From Xanthobacter tagetidis (GTDB lineage: Bacteria > Pseudomonadota > Alphaproteobacteria > Rhizobiales > Xanthobacteraceae): a DNA stretch of 64,000 nucleotides. Location of the stretch: the NCBI RefSeq assembly GCF_003667445.1, contig NZ_RCTF01000006.1, positions 1 to 64,000 on the forward strand, given 5' to 3'. Under the pieces are notes generated by a model, which saw nothing but the letters and a program-made list of their open reading frames with translations, did not search any database and was not told the origin of the DNA. The stretch's first letter is position 1. The number at the start of each line of letters is the position of its first letter. Position numbers and translations under genes: made by a program. Below are positions 45,266 to 54,292 of this stretch, piece by piece.

Positions 45266-45790
45266 TTAGCCCACGTTGCGGCGCGTCGCATAGCCCGCAG
45301 GCAGATCCTCCGGCGCGCAGGCGATCACGCTTTCGTCGTCGCGGCCGCACTCCTCCACGAAGGTGATATCGGCGAACTCGTCGACGAGCAGGGTCGGATA
45401 GGTCGGCCCCGCGTCGCGATACTGGCGCATCAGGTCGATCTTTTCGTTCTGGAAGCCGATGATCTTGTTCGGTTCCTGCTCGATCCAGCGCGGGAAGAAG
45501 GTGGCGCCGTGGGCGCGGTTCTCATTGAGATTGTAGGCGACGCTCACGCAGGTGCCGGTCGGCTCGTGCCAGGAGACCTTGTACACGCCGTCGGCGAGGC
45601 GGACGATGTGGACCTCCTGGCCCTTCACCCAGCGCCCGCCCACCAGGCCGCCATGCACGCGGTAGTCGATGGTGCGGTCGTTCTTGAAGTACATCTCATA
45701 CTGCCAGCCATTGGCATAAGTATAGATGATGTGCTTGCCCACGAAGGCGGCGATCTCCGCCGGATGGGTGGAGTCGAATGCGTCGGTCAT
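45266..45790 (-). CDS. padC: Phenolic acid decarboxylase
   Basis: A 174-residue cofactor-free decarboxylase of ferulate and p-coumarate (to vinyl phenols). The sequence follows Bacillus PadC closely: GKHIIYTYANGWQYEMYFKN at the start, TIDYRVHGGLVGGRWVKGQEVHIV, then GVYKVSWHEPTGT and FFPRWIEQEPNKI. The paired Tyr and Arg/Glu active-site residues lie in these segments. The start at 45790 has GGGAGAGGCAAAGCC upstream. It is 71 bp downstream of ubiD on the same strand, giving an operon devoted to decarboxylation of aromatic acids. Confidence 0.95.
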   Translation of the reverse strand: MTDAFDSTHPAEIAAFVGKHIIYTYANGWQYEMYFKNDRTIDYRVHGGLVGGRWVKGQEVHIVRLADGVYKVSWHEPTGTCVSVAYNLNENRAHGATFFPRWIEQEPNKIIGFQNEKIDLMRQYRDAGPTYPTLLVDEFADITFVEECGRDDESVIACAPEDLPAGYATRRNVG

Positions 45791-45861
45791 GGCTTTGCCT
45801 CTCCCTGGCGCCGGGCTGATGCCCCGACCACCGGCTGTTGACGTGGGGTGGATGGGGACGC

Positions 45862-47343
45862 TTACGTGAACCCGTATTCGCGCCAGCGCCGACGCACGCG
45901 GTCGACGATGTCCGCCGGATAGCCGTGGCGGAACGATGCCCGCATCGGCAGGGCTTCGCCCCATTCGTCCGGGGCAAGGCCGTTGTAGACGATCTTGCCG
46001 GTGTGGCCCGAGGCCTTCTCGCTCCTGCGCAGATAGGCGAGGAGCGGCGCGGCCTCGATGTCATCGAACACGGCATGGCCCAGCAGCGGGTGGCAGCGGG
46101 TGGCGAAGGCCCAGACCAGCTCCTTCAGGTCGGTCGGATCGACGTCGTCATTCAGCACGATCACCTTGGGGATCACCGCCCCCGCCTTGCTCGCGAACAC
46201 CACCTGCCCGATCCGCCGGCAGAGCGCCTCGCTCTCGCCGACGCCGCTGCGCCGGCGCCAGTCGCGCGGAACAGTGACCACCAGCCAGTGCAGCGCCGAC
46301 TGCAGCGGGATCCAGGCCGCGGTGGCCGGGATGCCGGCCTGGCGCAAATCGTGGAGGAGCTGGGCCGCGCTCGGCAGGCCCCAGGCGGTGTGGTTCTCTT
46401 CCACCGGCTCGCCGGCGACGACGACCGGCAGGATGGCGTTGTCGCGATGGCTGATGGCGCAGACCCGGTAGGTGGGCCGGCGCGCCGGCGTGTCGAGAGG
46501 GATGTAGCCGGCGAACTCGCCCATGGGGCCTTCCTCGACCAACTCGTCGAGATGCAGATGGCCCTCGATCAGAATCTCGGCGCTGGCGGGAGCATCAAGC
46601 TCGACCGTCCTGCACCGAACGGTCCTGATCGCGCGCCCCATCAGCGCGCCGAGGCGCCCGCTCTCGTTGACATGGGCCGGCAGCGGCATGCCGCAGATGA
46701 AGGGAACGGAGGGCTCCACCCCGAGCGCCAGCGCGAACGGCATCGGCCTGCCCAGATCCGCCCAGGCCTGCGCCACCATGCCGAGGTGCTGCTCCGGCGC
46801 CACGATCCCTGACAGGCGCTTGGCGTCGACCACCATCATCCGGGCGATGGACCAGTTGGTCCAGGTTCCGTCCGGCGTGCGCGCGACGATGCAGCCGAAG
46901 GTGTTGAGATAACGCCCGCCGTCCCCATAGTGCAGCAGCGGCGCGGGAAGCGCGGAAAGATCCACCGCGTCCCCGGTGAGCATGTTCTCGAACACCGGCG
47001 CATCGTCCACGACCACTGGATCGATGGCCGGCCTGTCGAGGCTCGCGACAATGGCCTCGGCGATCGCAAGGCCGCCCGTGGTCGGCGGCAGCTCCAGCGC
47101 GACGGCAACGCGAACGAGCTCCATGCCGGGCTGCGCGCTGGTGCCGCCCGGCGCACCGAGGATGCGGAAGCCACCGGGGTGGTCGGAGAGAACGTTGAAC
47201 AAAGGCGCCGGCGCCCCGGTCTCGATGCAGCGCCGGATGACGGCGCCGAGTTCCAGATCGAGGGAGACCGGCGCGTCGATCTCCTGGATTTCCCCGAGGC
47301 CGCGCAGGGCCTCGACATAAAGGCGCAGGTCGGTGAGGGGCAT
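45862..47343 (-). CDS. UbiD-family prenylated-FMN decarboxylase
   Basis: A 493-residue member of the UbiD family of reversible aromatic and acrylic acid decarboxylases, which require prenylated FMN made by UbiX. It has LRLYVEALRGLGEIQEIDAPVSLDLELGAVIRR at the start, the CNTFG-like YLNTFGCIVARTPDG segment with the TNWSIARM motif, and the E-x-x-E active-site region LDELVEEGPMGEFAGY. IVLNDDVDPTDLKELVWAFATRCHP is the metal-binding end of the core. The ATG at 47343 overlaps the stop of a deleted ubiX remnant. It probably works with padC on lignin-type acids. Confidence 0.93.
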   Translation of the reverse strand: MPLTDLRLYVEALRGLGEIQEIDAPVSLDLELGAVIRRCIETGAPAPLFNVLSDHPGGFRILGAPGGTSAQPGMELVRVAVALELPPTTGGLAIAEAIVASLDRPAIDPVVVDDAPVFENMLTGDAVDLSALPAPLLHYGDGGRYLNTFGCIVARTPDGTWTNWSIARMMVVDAKRLSGIVAPEQHLGMVAQAWADLGRPMPFALALGVEPSVPFICGMPLPAHVNESGRLGALMGRAIRTVRCRTVELDAPASAEILIEGHLHLDELVEEGPMGEFAGYIPLDTPARRPTYRVCAISHRDNAILPVVVAGEPVEENHTAWGLPSAAQLLHDLRQAGIPATAAWIPLQSALHWLVVTVPRDWRRRSGVGESEALCRRIGQVVFASKAGAVIPKVIVLNDDVDPTDLKELVWAFATRCHPLLGHAVFDDIEAAPLLAYLRRSEKASGHTGKIVYNGLAPDEWGEALPMRASFRHGYPADIVDRVRRRWREYGFT

Positions 47344-47474
47344 CAGGCGTCGCCCCCGGCGCGAGCGGCGACGGGAGGAGCTGCGTCCGGCTGGCTGCCC
47401 CATCGATTCCCGGAGGCGCCGCTGATCCCGACGATCATGCGCCCGCGTGGCGCAGGAATGACGTTCTGTTGCAT
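47343..47474 (-). pseudogene. ubiX: Internally deleted ubiX (flavin prenyltransferase) remnant
   Basis: A 43-codon frame starting at ATG 47474 reads MQQNVIPAPRGRMIVGISGASG, where MIVGISGASG is the characteristic FMN-binding N-terminus of UbiX/Pad1. It then passes directly to NRWGSQPDAAPP and a stop that overlaps the ubiD ATG (TGATG). UbiX proteins are about 190-210 residues, and many end in a similar RW-x-G tail. The frame therefore looks like the two ends of a ubiX gene joined after loss of some 150 codons. It cannot be functional. An intact ubiX elsewhere would be needed to make the UbiD cofactor. Confidence 0.65.
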
Positions 47475-47586
47475 GGCGCGCATCCGGTCCCGGTTCGATT
47501 GAACGGAGCCTAGCCGGCGGGGCACGGCGCCTCATCGTCAGAACTGGCTATGCGGGAACGCGACCGGCGGGCCGGCGGATGTTCCT

Positions 47587-48762
47587 TCAGCGCAACTGCG
47601 GCACAAGCGCCCCGAGCGTCGCCATGGTGCGCTCGAAGTCGCGCAGATTCTCCGCTTCCGACTTGGCCAGGATCGAGCGGATCTGGCTGCGGACGGTCAT
47701 GAGCGAGACCCCGCGTCCGCGCGCCACATCCTCGGCGCTGGCGCCGCCGCTGAGCGCGATGGCCACCTCCGCCTCGGCCCGGCTGAAGCCGAACATCTCG
47801 CACAGCATGTCCGCCTGCGGCACCGCCTTGCGATTGAGGGGGCGCAGGATGATGAGGGCCAGGGGCTCCCTGGCATCGCCTTCGTCCCGCCCGCTCACGT
47901 CATTGGCAAGGCCCAGCGGCGCCGGGGCGACCATCAGCGCCACGACCGCCCCGTTCCGCGAGGTCACGCGCATGGCGCCTCCCGAGCCCCCGGATGTGGC
48001 CGAGGCGACGAGCCGGCGGAGCACGCCGGCCTCTTCGCGGGACATGGCCGCGAGGTACACGCCGCTGCCGGCATAGGGGCCGGAGCGCAGGGAGAACAGG
48101 CCGGAATCGGGCCCGGCCAGGTATCTGCGGGCGAGATCGTTGATGAAGCGGATCTTCAGTCCCGCATCGACGACACTCACGCCCACGGGAAGCGCGTCGA
48201 GGGCGGCCCGCGTCAGGGCGACCGCCTCGTCCTCCCGCCCCAGCCGTGCGCGCAGCTCGATGGCGCGCTGGACGTGCGGCATGAGGGTCCTGAGCAGGCG
48301 GACATGGATTTCGTCGAATGCGCCGGCGTCGTCGCCGCGGGACACCAGTATCGGTGTCGCCTCGGTGATGCCGGCCATGCCGCCGATCACATGGCGCCGC
48401 TCGTGATGCCGAGCGAAGTCGAAGTAATATTCGCTGCGGAGGAGTTCGGTTTCGGCGACCAGCTCGGCGCCGAGCTTGGCGTTGCCGAGGTGGTGGGCCC
48501 GCGCTGTCGCAAAGTCGTAGCGGGCCTTGGCGGCGTAGGGGTCCCTGGCGTGGAAATAGGCCGAATAGGCGCTCTCGCTGCCGTCGGGCGGCATCAGCAG
48601 GTTGCGCGGCCCCCCGGAACCTCCGAGGACCAGCACAGCGCGCCGGGCATCCATGATGCGGCAGATGCGGTCGCCGACGTCCAGCCAGCTGCCGTCCCCG
48701 GCGCCGGCCTGATAGATGGCGCCGACGCAGTCGGCAAGATCACGCTCCGTGTCTTTCATCAT
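47587..48762 (-). CDS. LuxR-type (GerE helix-turn-helix) regulator
   Basis: A 391-residue regulator. The C-terminal ~65 residues are a LuxR/GerE DNA-binding domain (GFSRAEAEVAIALSGGASAEDVARGRGVSLMTVRSQIRSILAKSEAENL). The N-terminal ~300 residues resemble a PAS/sensor region with a central helix; residues about 190-215 (ALDALPVGVSVVDAGLKIRFIN) look like a PAS core. It lies immediately upstream of the ubiX-ubiD-padC unit on the same strand and is a likely regulator of it, perhaps sensing a phenolic acid. No receiver domain is present. Confidence 0.9.
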   Translation of the reverse strand: MMKDTERDLADCVGAIYQAGAGDGSWLDVGDRICRIMDARRAVLVLGGSGGPRNLLMPPDGSESAYSAYFHARDPYAAKARYDFATARAHHLGNAKLGAELVAETELLRSEYYFDFARHHERRHVIGGMAGITEATPILVSRGDDAGAFDEIHVRLLRTLMPHVQRAIELRARLGREDEAVALTRAALDALPVGVSVVDAGLKIRFINDLARRYLAGPDSGLFSLRSGPYAGSGVYLAAMSREEAGVLRRLVASATSGGSGGAMRVTSRNGAVVALMVAPAPLGLANDVSGRDEGDAREPLALIILRPLNRKAVPQADMLCEMFGFSRAEAEVAIALSGGASAEDVARGRGVSLMTVRSQIRSILAKSEAENLRDFERTMATLGALVPQLR

Positions 48763-48882
48763 GGGGCGGCCCCGAACGTAGCCGGAGAATGGCTGAGAAT
48801 CTCAGCCCGTTCAACGCATCCCGGCCAGTGCGACAGGGCGTGGACCGGGGGCGGTGTTGAAAGCGACGTCATCCCCCTGCAA

Positions 48883-51800
48883 TCACGGGGCGATGGTCAG
48901 ATCGGTGAGGGGCACCGCCTGGCAGGCGAGGCAGGTGCCGGCATCCGCCGCCACCGGCACGCGGTGGGCGACCTGGCCGTCCATCAGCGCGACGGCGCAG
49001 CTTTCGCATTGGCCCACCCGGCACCCGCTGCGCAGCTGGATCCCCGCCGCCAGCGCCGCATCGAGCAGCGAGCCGGCTTGCGGCGTCCACTCGAAAGACC
49101 GGTCGGCTCCCATCACGCTCACGCGCCGCGGTGCGAGACGGGGCGGCATCTCGGCGGCGACCGAAAAAGCCTCGGTGAAGATGTCGAAGCCCGGTAACCC
49201 CCATCGCATCAGAGCGTGCCGCATGGCGGCGATGAAATCCGCAGTTCCGCAGATATATGCGATCGGCCTGCCCGCCGGCGCATCGGGCAGGGCACCGCTG
49301 GCGCGCAGGGCGTCGATGTCGAGGCGCCCCGCCACGACCCGGTGCGCTGCGCGGTCCTGTGCATCGGGACGTGAATAGGCCGTGATCCTGCGCAGCGACG
49401 GAATACGCGCCGCGAGGGCATCAAGCCGGTCGGCGAGCGGGTGTTCGGCGCGGCGGCGGCAGCCGTGCAGCAGCAGGACATCTCCGGCGCGTCCCACCGG
49501 CGCCTCCGCGAACGCTTCAAGGAGCGACACGAACGGGGTGATGCCGATGCCGTTGGCGATCAGCAGAAGCGGACGGGCCCCGTCGAGCGGGAGCGTGAAC
49601 ACGCCGGAGGGCGGCTCCAGCAGCAGCGTGTCGCCGGCCGCAAGCTCCTGGATGCGGTGAGAGAGAAAGCCGGCTTCCCCGCCATCCGCACACGCCGGAT
49701 TGCGCCGCACGGCGATGGAGAAGGTCCGCGGCGCGGCGGGCGGCCCGGTCAAGGAATAGGCCCGCGCCGGACCGCCCGGCTTCAGGCGCACCACCACATG
49801 CTGACCCGGCAGGAAGGCCGGCAGCGCGCCGCCGTCCTCCGGCACCAGCGTCAAAGCGCGGGTCTGGGCATCCGCCGCATGCGCGGCGGCGACGATGAAG
49901 CGGCGCTCACCCTGCCATCGGCCGCGATTGGCCTCGGGCAGCGGCACGATCTCGCAGCGCACCGCCCGGAGCGGCACCGAGCCGCTGACCGGATCGCGGG
50001 CGGCATCGCTCAGGGCGGCATTGATGTTTGCGGTGTCCGGCCCATGGCTGCCGGTGCCGGCCCGGCCGAGCGGGCCGCACGCCTCCCACCAGCCGAAATC
50101 GGCCACCACGATCGCATCACCGAGCGCCTGGTTGATGCGCACCCGCAGGCGCGCGCCCCCGACCCGCGTGCGCACCTCAGCCCAATCGCCGGCCGCAAGG
50201 CCGCGGGCGGCGGCGAGGTGAGGGCTGATCTCGACCACGGGATCGGGTGCCTTGCGGCGCAGGGATGCCACATGGCGATGGGAGGTGTGGACGAACCATC
50301 CGCTCTTGGCGGTGGTGAGGATCAGCGGCAGCGCCGCGTCCTCGTCGGCATAGGGCTGCACGAAATCGGGCAGCGGATCGTGGCCGTGCTCCAGCAGGCG
50401 CTCGCTGTAGAGCTCCACCCGGCGGGTCGGGGTATCGAAGCCGCGCACCGTGCCATCCGCCTCCTGCGCCGCAAACTTCGCATGGGCGAACGGCTGCGGC
50501 ACGCGCACCCCGTCCGGCGTGCCGCGCAGGTCTTCCACCGTGAGGCCGAGCGGCTGCAGCTGGTAGTTCCAGCCGGCCTCGATGTCGCCGCCGAAGAACT
50601 GGGCTGCCATGCCGAGGCGCGTCGCCAAGGCCATCACGATCTCATGGTCCGCCCGGCTCTGCCCCAGGGGTTCGAGCACCTTCCGGCGGAACTGGATGGT
50701 CTCCGCCGCCGCCTGGGTGATCTCGAAGCCGATGCGCAGGCCGTCGCGCTCCCAGGGCATGTTCACCGGAAGCACGATGTCCGCACGCGCGGCCGTGGGG
50801 TTCATGAACATGTCGGCGTGGACGTGGAACTCGAGCGCATCCAGCGCCGCGAGATTGCGCGCCGTGTCGGCCTGCGACACCACGAAATTGGTGCCGAAGC
50901 TCATCAGCGCGCGCACCTTGTAGGGCACGCCGTCGATGGCGGCGCGGGCGAAGTCGCGGGCGGTGATCCAGCCGTGAGCGGGCGGGCCCAGCGGCAGATC
51001 GGCAAGGCCGAGCGCCTTCTCCTTCTGTCCGGGCGGCAGCAAGGCGAGGTCGTTCAGCGTGTTGGCCGGCGGCGGCACGGTCCAGACGTTGCCGCCCTCC
51101 CGGTCGCAGGAGCCGACGAGGGCGAACAGGGTGGCGATGGCGCGCTCGGTCTGGGTGGCGTTGGCGTGCTGGCCGACGCCGGTCCAGGTGTAGTAGGCGG
51201 CACGCGGCGCCCCCTCCAGCAGCGCGTAGAAGGCTTCCACCTCTGCCGCGCCCAGCCCCGTCAGGGCGCAGACGCGGGCGAGCGAATACAAGCGGGCGCG
51301 CTCGGCGAGGCGGCGGAAGACGGTCTCCGCCTCGATCACGCGGCCGTCCGGACCGCGCATCCGAACCGCCCCGTCGAGCAGCCAGCGCGCCGCATCTTCG
51401 GGCGCGCGGGCGGTGTCGCAGGACTGCGGACGGCCTTGCGCGTCCAGCACGAGGAAGTCCTCCCCCTCCCCCGCGCCTGCCGCCTCGGCGCGCAGGAACC
51501 GCCCGGTTTGTGTGTCCACAAGCAAGGCGGCATTGGTCCACGTCCGCACGAAGCGGTCGGCGAAGCGCCCGCTCTCGATCAGATGGTGGATCGCGCCCAT
51601 GGCGAGGGCCGCGTCCGCACCCGGCCGCATCCGCAGCCACAGGTCCGCCTGCTGGCCTGAGCCATCGGGCTTGGGGTCGATCACCACCACCTTCGCGCCG
51701 CGCCGGCGGGCCTCCGCGACCCGGCTCGCCTGCGCCAGCCAGGTCCGCGCCGGATTGTGCCCCCACAGGACGATCACATCGGCATGGTCGTAGTCCGGCA

Positions 51801-52275
51801 CGCCGAGCCCGCGCCCGAACGTGAGCGCGTGGGCATAGTCCTTGTGCCAGCCGCACACCTCGATGGCATAGATGAGGTTCGGGCTGCCGAAGCAGCGCAC
51901 GAAGCGCTCGATCCATTCATAGCTGTCGACGATGGGCGAACCGCTGAAGGTGGTGGCGGCGAACGCCACCGCCTCCGCGCCGGATTGGTCCCGGATGGCG
52001 CCGAGACGGCCTGCGATCTCGTCCAGCGCCTCGTCCCAACTGATCTCCTCCCAGCGCGCCCCATCGCCCTTCGGGCCAATCCGGCGCAGCGGCGTGGTGA
52101 GGCGGTTGGGGCTGTGCACCAGCTCCGGCGCGGCGCGGCCCTTGGCGCACAGCGCACCGCCGGTGGGATGGTCCTGGCGCGGCTCGACACCGACCATCCG
52201 CCCGTTCTCCACCAGCGTGATGGAGCCGCAGCGCGAGCGGCAGAGGGTGCAATAGCATTTGTGTCGTTCAGCCAT
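48883..52275 (-). CDS. Molybdopterin oxidoreductase fused to flavin/[2Fe-2S] reductase
   Basis: A 1130-residue three-part enzyme. Residues 1 to about 760 are a DMSO-reductase-family molybdo-bis-MGD catalytic chain with an N-terminal [4Fe-4S] site (Cys9, Cys12, Cys16, Cys43), ending in the molydopterin dinucleotide-binding domain. Residues about 790-1030 are a ferredoxin-NADP reductase-like module (flavin motif RAYSLTG, nucleotide motif ANGIGITPF). The last ~85 residues are a plant-type [2Fe-2S] ferredoxin domain (Cys1085, Cys1090, Cys1093, Cys1115 or Cys1118). There is no Tat signal, so it is cytoplasmic. It could be a self-contained NAD(P)H-dependent nitrate or N/S-oxide reductase. The substrate is unknown. 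The start at 52275 precedes the cysteine motif. Confidence 0.9.
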   Translation of the reverse strand: MAERHKCYCTLCRSRCGSITLVENGRMVGVEPRQDHPTGGALCAKGRAAPELVHSPNRLTTPLRRIGPKGDGARWEEISWDEALDEIAGRLGAIRDQSGAEAVAFAATTFSGSPIVDSYEWIERFVRCFGSPNLIYAIEVCGWHKDYAHALTFGRGLGVPDYDHADVIVLWGHNPARTWLAQASRVAEARRRGAKVVVIDPKPDGSGQQADLWLRMRPGADAALAMGAIHHLIESGRFADRFVRTWTNAALLVDTQTGRFLRAEAAGAGEGEDFLVLDAQGRPQSCDTARAPEDAARWLLDGAVRMRGPDGRVIEAETVFRRLAERARLYSLARVCALTGLGAAEVEAFYALLEGAPRAAYYTWTGVGQHANATQTERAIATLFALVGSCDREGGNVWTVPPPANTLNDLALLPPGQKEKALGLADLPLGPPAHGWITARDFARAAIDGVPYKVRALMSFGTNFVVSQADTARNLAALDALEFHVHADMFMNPTAARADIVLPVNMPWERDGLRIGFEITQAAAETIQFRRKVLEPLGQSRADHEIVMALATRLGMAAQFFGGDIEAGWNYQLQPLGLTVEDLRGTPDGVRVPQPFAHAKFAAQEADGTVRGFDTPTRRVELYSERLLEHGHDPLPDFVQPYADEDAALPLILTTAKSGWFVHTSHRHVASLRRKAPDPVVEISPHLAAARGLAAGDWAEVRTRVGGARLRVRINQALGDAIVVADFGWWEACGPLGRAGTGSHGPDTANINAALSDAARDPVSGSVPLRAVRCEIVPLPEANRGRWQGERRFIVAAAHAADAQTRALTLVPEDGGALPAFLPGQHVVVRLKPGGPARAYSLTGPPAAPRTFSIAVRRNPACADGGEAGFLSHRIQELAAGDTLLLEPPSGVFTLPLDGARPLLLIANGIGITPFVSLLEAFAEAPVGRAGDVLLLHGCRRRAEHPLADRLDALAARIPSLRRITAYSRPDAQDRAAHRVVAGRLDIDALRASGALPDAPAGRPIAYICGTADFIAAMRHALMRWGLPGFDIFTEAFSVAAEMPPRLAPRRVSVMGADRSFEWTPQAGSLLDAALAAGIQLRSGCRVGQCESCAVALMDGQVAHRVPVAADAGTCLACQAVPLTDLTIAP

Positions 52276-52381
52276 GGTCCGTCTTTCGCGCGCTGAAGGG
52301 CGCGCGGCTTCTCCGGCCGCGAAGACGGCCGTCGGATGGAGCGTGAGGGTCGGGCGCCTGATGCGGCGCGGTGCGAGCGCT

Positions 52382-53440
52382 CTAGAACAGCATCGGCGCA
52401 TCCGCCGGCCAGGAGGCGACAACCGGGTCTCCCGGCCGCAGGTCGTCGCGGCCGCTGTCGGCATTGTGCAGATGCGCCGCAAGCCTCGCGCCCGAGGCGG
52501 TGCGCACCACGACCTCGGTGAGGGCGCCGCGATAGATCACGTCCTCCACGGTCGCCTCCAGAGTGCACGCGCCGCCCGGCGCGGGGGCACCCCGCTGCAG
52601 GCTGACATGCTCGGGGCGGATGGCGAGCGCCGATGCGTTGGACGGCGCGTCCGCGTTCCCGAAGGCGAAGCGCTCACCGCTCTCGCTCCGGAACCGGCCC
52701 GGGCCGTCCAATCCGCCGGGAAACAGGTTGGTGCGGCCGATGAATTCCGCGACGAAGCGCGTCGCCGGCCGCTGGTAGATCTCGCGTGGGGTGCCCACCT
52801 GCTCCACCCGCCCCGCCGACATCACCACGATGCGATCGGCGACGCTGAGCGCCTCGTCCTGGTCGTGCGTGACGAAGATGGTGGTGAGCCCGAGCGCCGA
52901 CTGCAGCCGCTTCAGTTCGGTGCGCACCTCGGTGCGCAGTTGCGCGTCGAGGGCGGAGAGCGGCTCGTCGAGCAGCAGCACCTCGGGCTTGTAGACGATG
53001 GCCCGCGCCAGCGCGACCCGCTGCTGCTGGCCGCCGGAGAGTTCCTTCGGCAGGCGGCCGGCGAGGTGCGCTAGCTTCACGAGGGACAGCACCTCGTCCA
53101 CCCTGCGCCGCGCCTCCTCGCGGTCGACCTTGCGCATCTGAAGCCCGAAAGCGACGTTCTCCGCGACGCTCATGTGCGGGAACAACGCATAGCCCTGGAA
53201 CACAAGACCGGCGTCGCGCAGGTACGGCGGCAGGTGGGTGACCTCGCGCGTGCCGAAATGGATCGAGCCGGCGCTCGCGGGGGTGAGACCGGCGATCATG
53301 CGCAGGGTCGTGGTCTTGCCGCAGCCGGAGGGGCCGAGAAAGGCGATGAACTCGCCTTGGCCGATCTCCAGCGAGACCCGGTCCACGGTCACCAGCGCGC
53401 CGTGGCGCTTGATGAGATCCCGGATGAGGATGTTCGACAT
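52382..53440 (-). CDS. ABC transporter ATP-binding protein (PotA/FbpC type)
   Basis: A 352-residue ATPase of the spermidine/putrescine or Fe3+ import type. Walker A GPSGCGKTTT is near residue 34. Signature LSGGQQQRVALARAI and Walker B EVLLLDEPLSALD are followed by the switch His in FVTHDQDEA. A C-terminal TOBE domain covers about 270-350 (LAIRPEHVSLQRG). It is the last gene of the leftward transporter set binding protein-permease-permease-ATPase, 10 bp after the second permease. Confidence 0.95.
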   Translation of the reverse strand: MSNILIRDLIKRHGALVTVDRVSLEIGQGEFIAFLGPSGCGKTTTLRMIAGLTPASAGSIHFGTREVTHLPPYLRDAGLVFQGYALFPHMSVAENVAFGLQMRKVDREEARRRVDEVLSLVKLAHLAGRLPKELSGGQQQRVALARAIVYKPEVLLLDEPLSALDAQLRTEVRTELKRLQSALGLTTIFVTHDQDEALSVADRIVVMSAGRVEQVGTPREIYQRPATRFVAEFIGRTNLFPGGLDGPGRFRSESGERFAFGNADAPSNASALAIRPEHVSLQRGAPAPGGACTLEATVEDVIYRGALTEVVVRTASGARLAAHLHNADSGRDDLRPGDPVVASWPADAPMLF

Positions 53441-53450
53441 CTGAGCCCCT

Positions 53451-54290
53451 TCAGAATGCGCGCGCGAGCTTGAAGTAGCGGTCGGTCAGGACGAGGCCGG
53501 CCGAGATGACGGCGATCTGGACGGTCGCGACCGCGGCGATGGTCGGGTCGATGCTCCACTCCAGATAGTTGACGATGACGATGGGCAGGGTCGTCACCCC
53601 CGGCCCGACCAGGAACAGCGACTTCTCCAGGTCCACGAACGAGGCGATGAAGGCGAACAGCGCCCCTGCCACCACGCCTGGGCGGATGAGCGGCCAGGTC
53701 ACGAGGCGGAACGCCGTGAGCGGCCGCGCGCCCATGGTGAGGGCGGCCTCCTTCAGCTGCGGGTCGAGACCCACCAGCGAGGCGGTCACCAGCCGCACCG
53801 TCCACGGCAGCGCGATCAGGCTGTGGGCAAGGGCGAGGCCCCAGAAAGTCATGGCCACCTGCACGCCGCTCGCCAGTTCCACCTCGATGAGGAACATGTA
53901 GAGCGCCGCGCCGGCGACGATGCCGGGGACGATGAGGGGCGCGAGCAGCAGCGACTGGATCGCCTCGCGTCCCGGGAAGCGCCCGCGCGCCAGCACCAGC
54001 GCCGCCGGCACGCCGGCGATGAGGCTCACCAGTGTCGCCACGACTCCCAGTTTCAGGCTGGTGACGAAGCCGTCGCGGAACTGCGGCATCGCCGCGGCGG
54101 CGCGGTACCAGTCCAGGGTGTAGCCCGTGGGCGGAAAGCTGATGATCTTGTTTTCAAAGAAGCTGATCCAGACGATGGCGACCAGCGGAGAGAGCACCAT
54201 CACGAAGGCGGCGACGCAGCCGCCGACCATGACCGGCCGGAACGATCCGTCCGACAGGGAGCGCGGAGAGGGGGAGCGCGTGCCGGCCAT
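53451..54290 (-). CDS. ABC transporter permease (PotC type)
   Basis: A 279-residue inner-membrane permease with six predicted helices. The cytoplasmic EAA loop is LDPQLKEAALTMGARPLTAFRLVTWPLIRPG, which docks the ATPase. A short basic N-terminus precedes helix 1. The ATG at 54290 lies behind the other permease's stop by 2 bp. Together with its partner it forms the channel of a putrescine/spermidine-type or related importer. Confidence 0.94.
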   Translation of the reverse strand: MAGTRSPSPRSLSDGSFRPVMVGGCVAAFVMVLSPLVAIVWISFFENKIISFPPTGYTLDWYRAAAAMPQFRDGFVTSLKLGVVATLVSLIAGVPAALVLARGRFPGREAIQSLLLAPLIVPGIVAGAALYMFLIEVELASGVQVAMTFWGLALAHSLIALPWTVRLVTASLVGLDPQLKEAALTMGARPLTAFRLVTWPLIRPGVVAGALFAFIASFVDLEKSLFLVGPGVTTLPIVIVNYLEWSIDPTIAAVATVQIAVISAGLVLTDRYFKLARAF

Positions 54291-54292
54291 GA

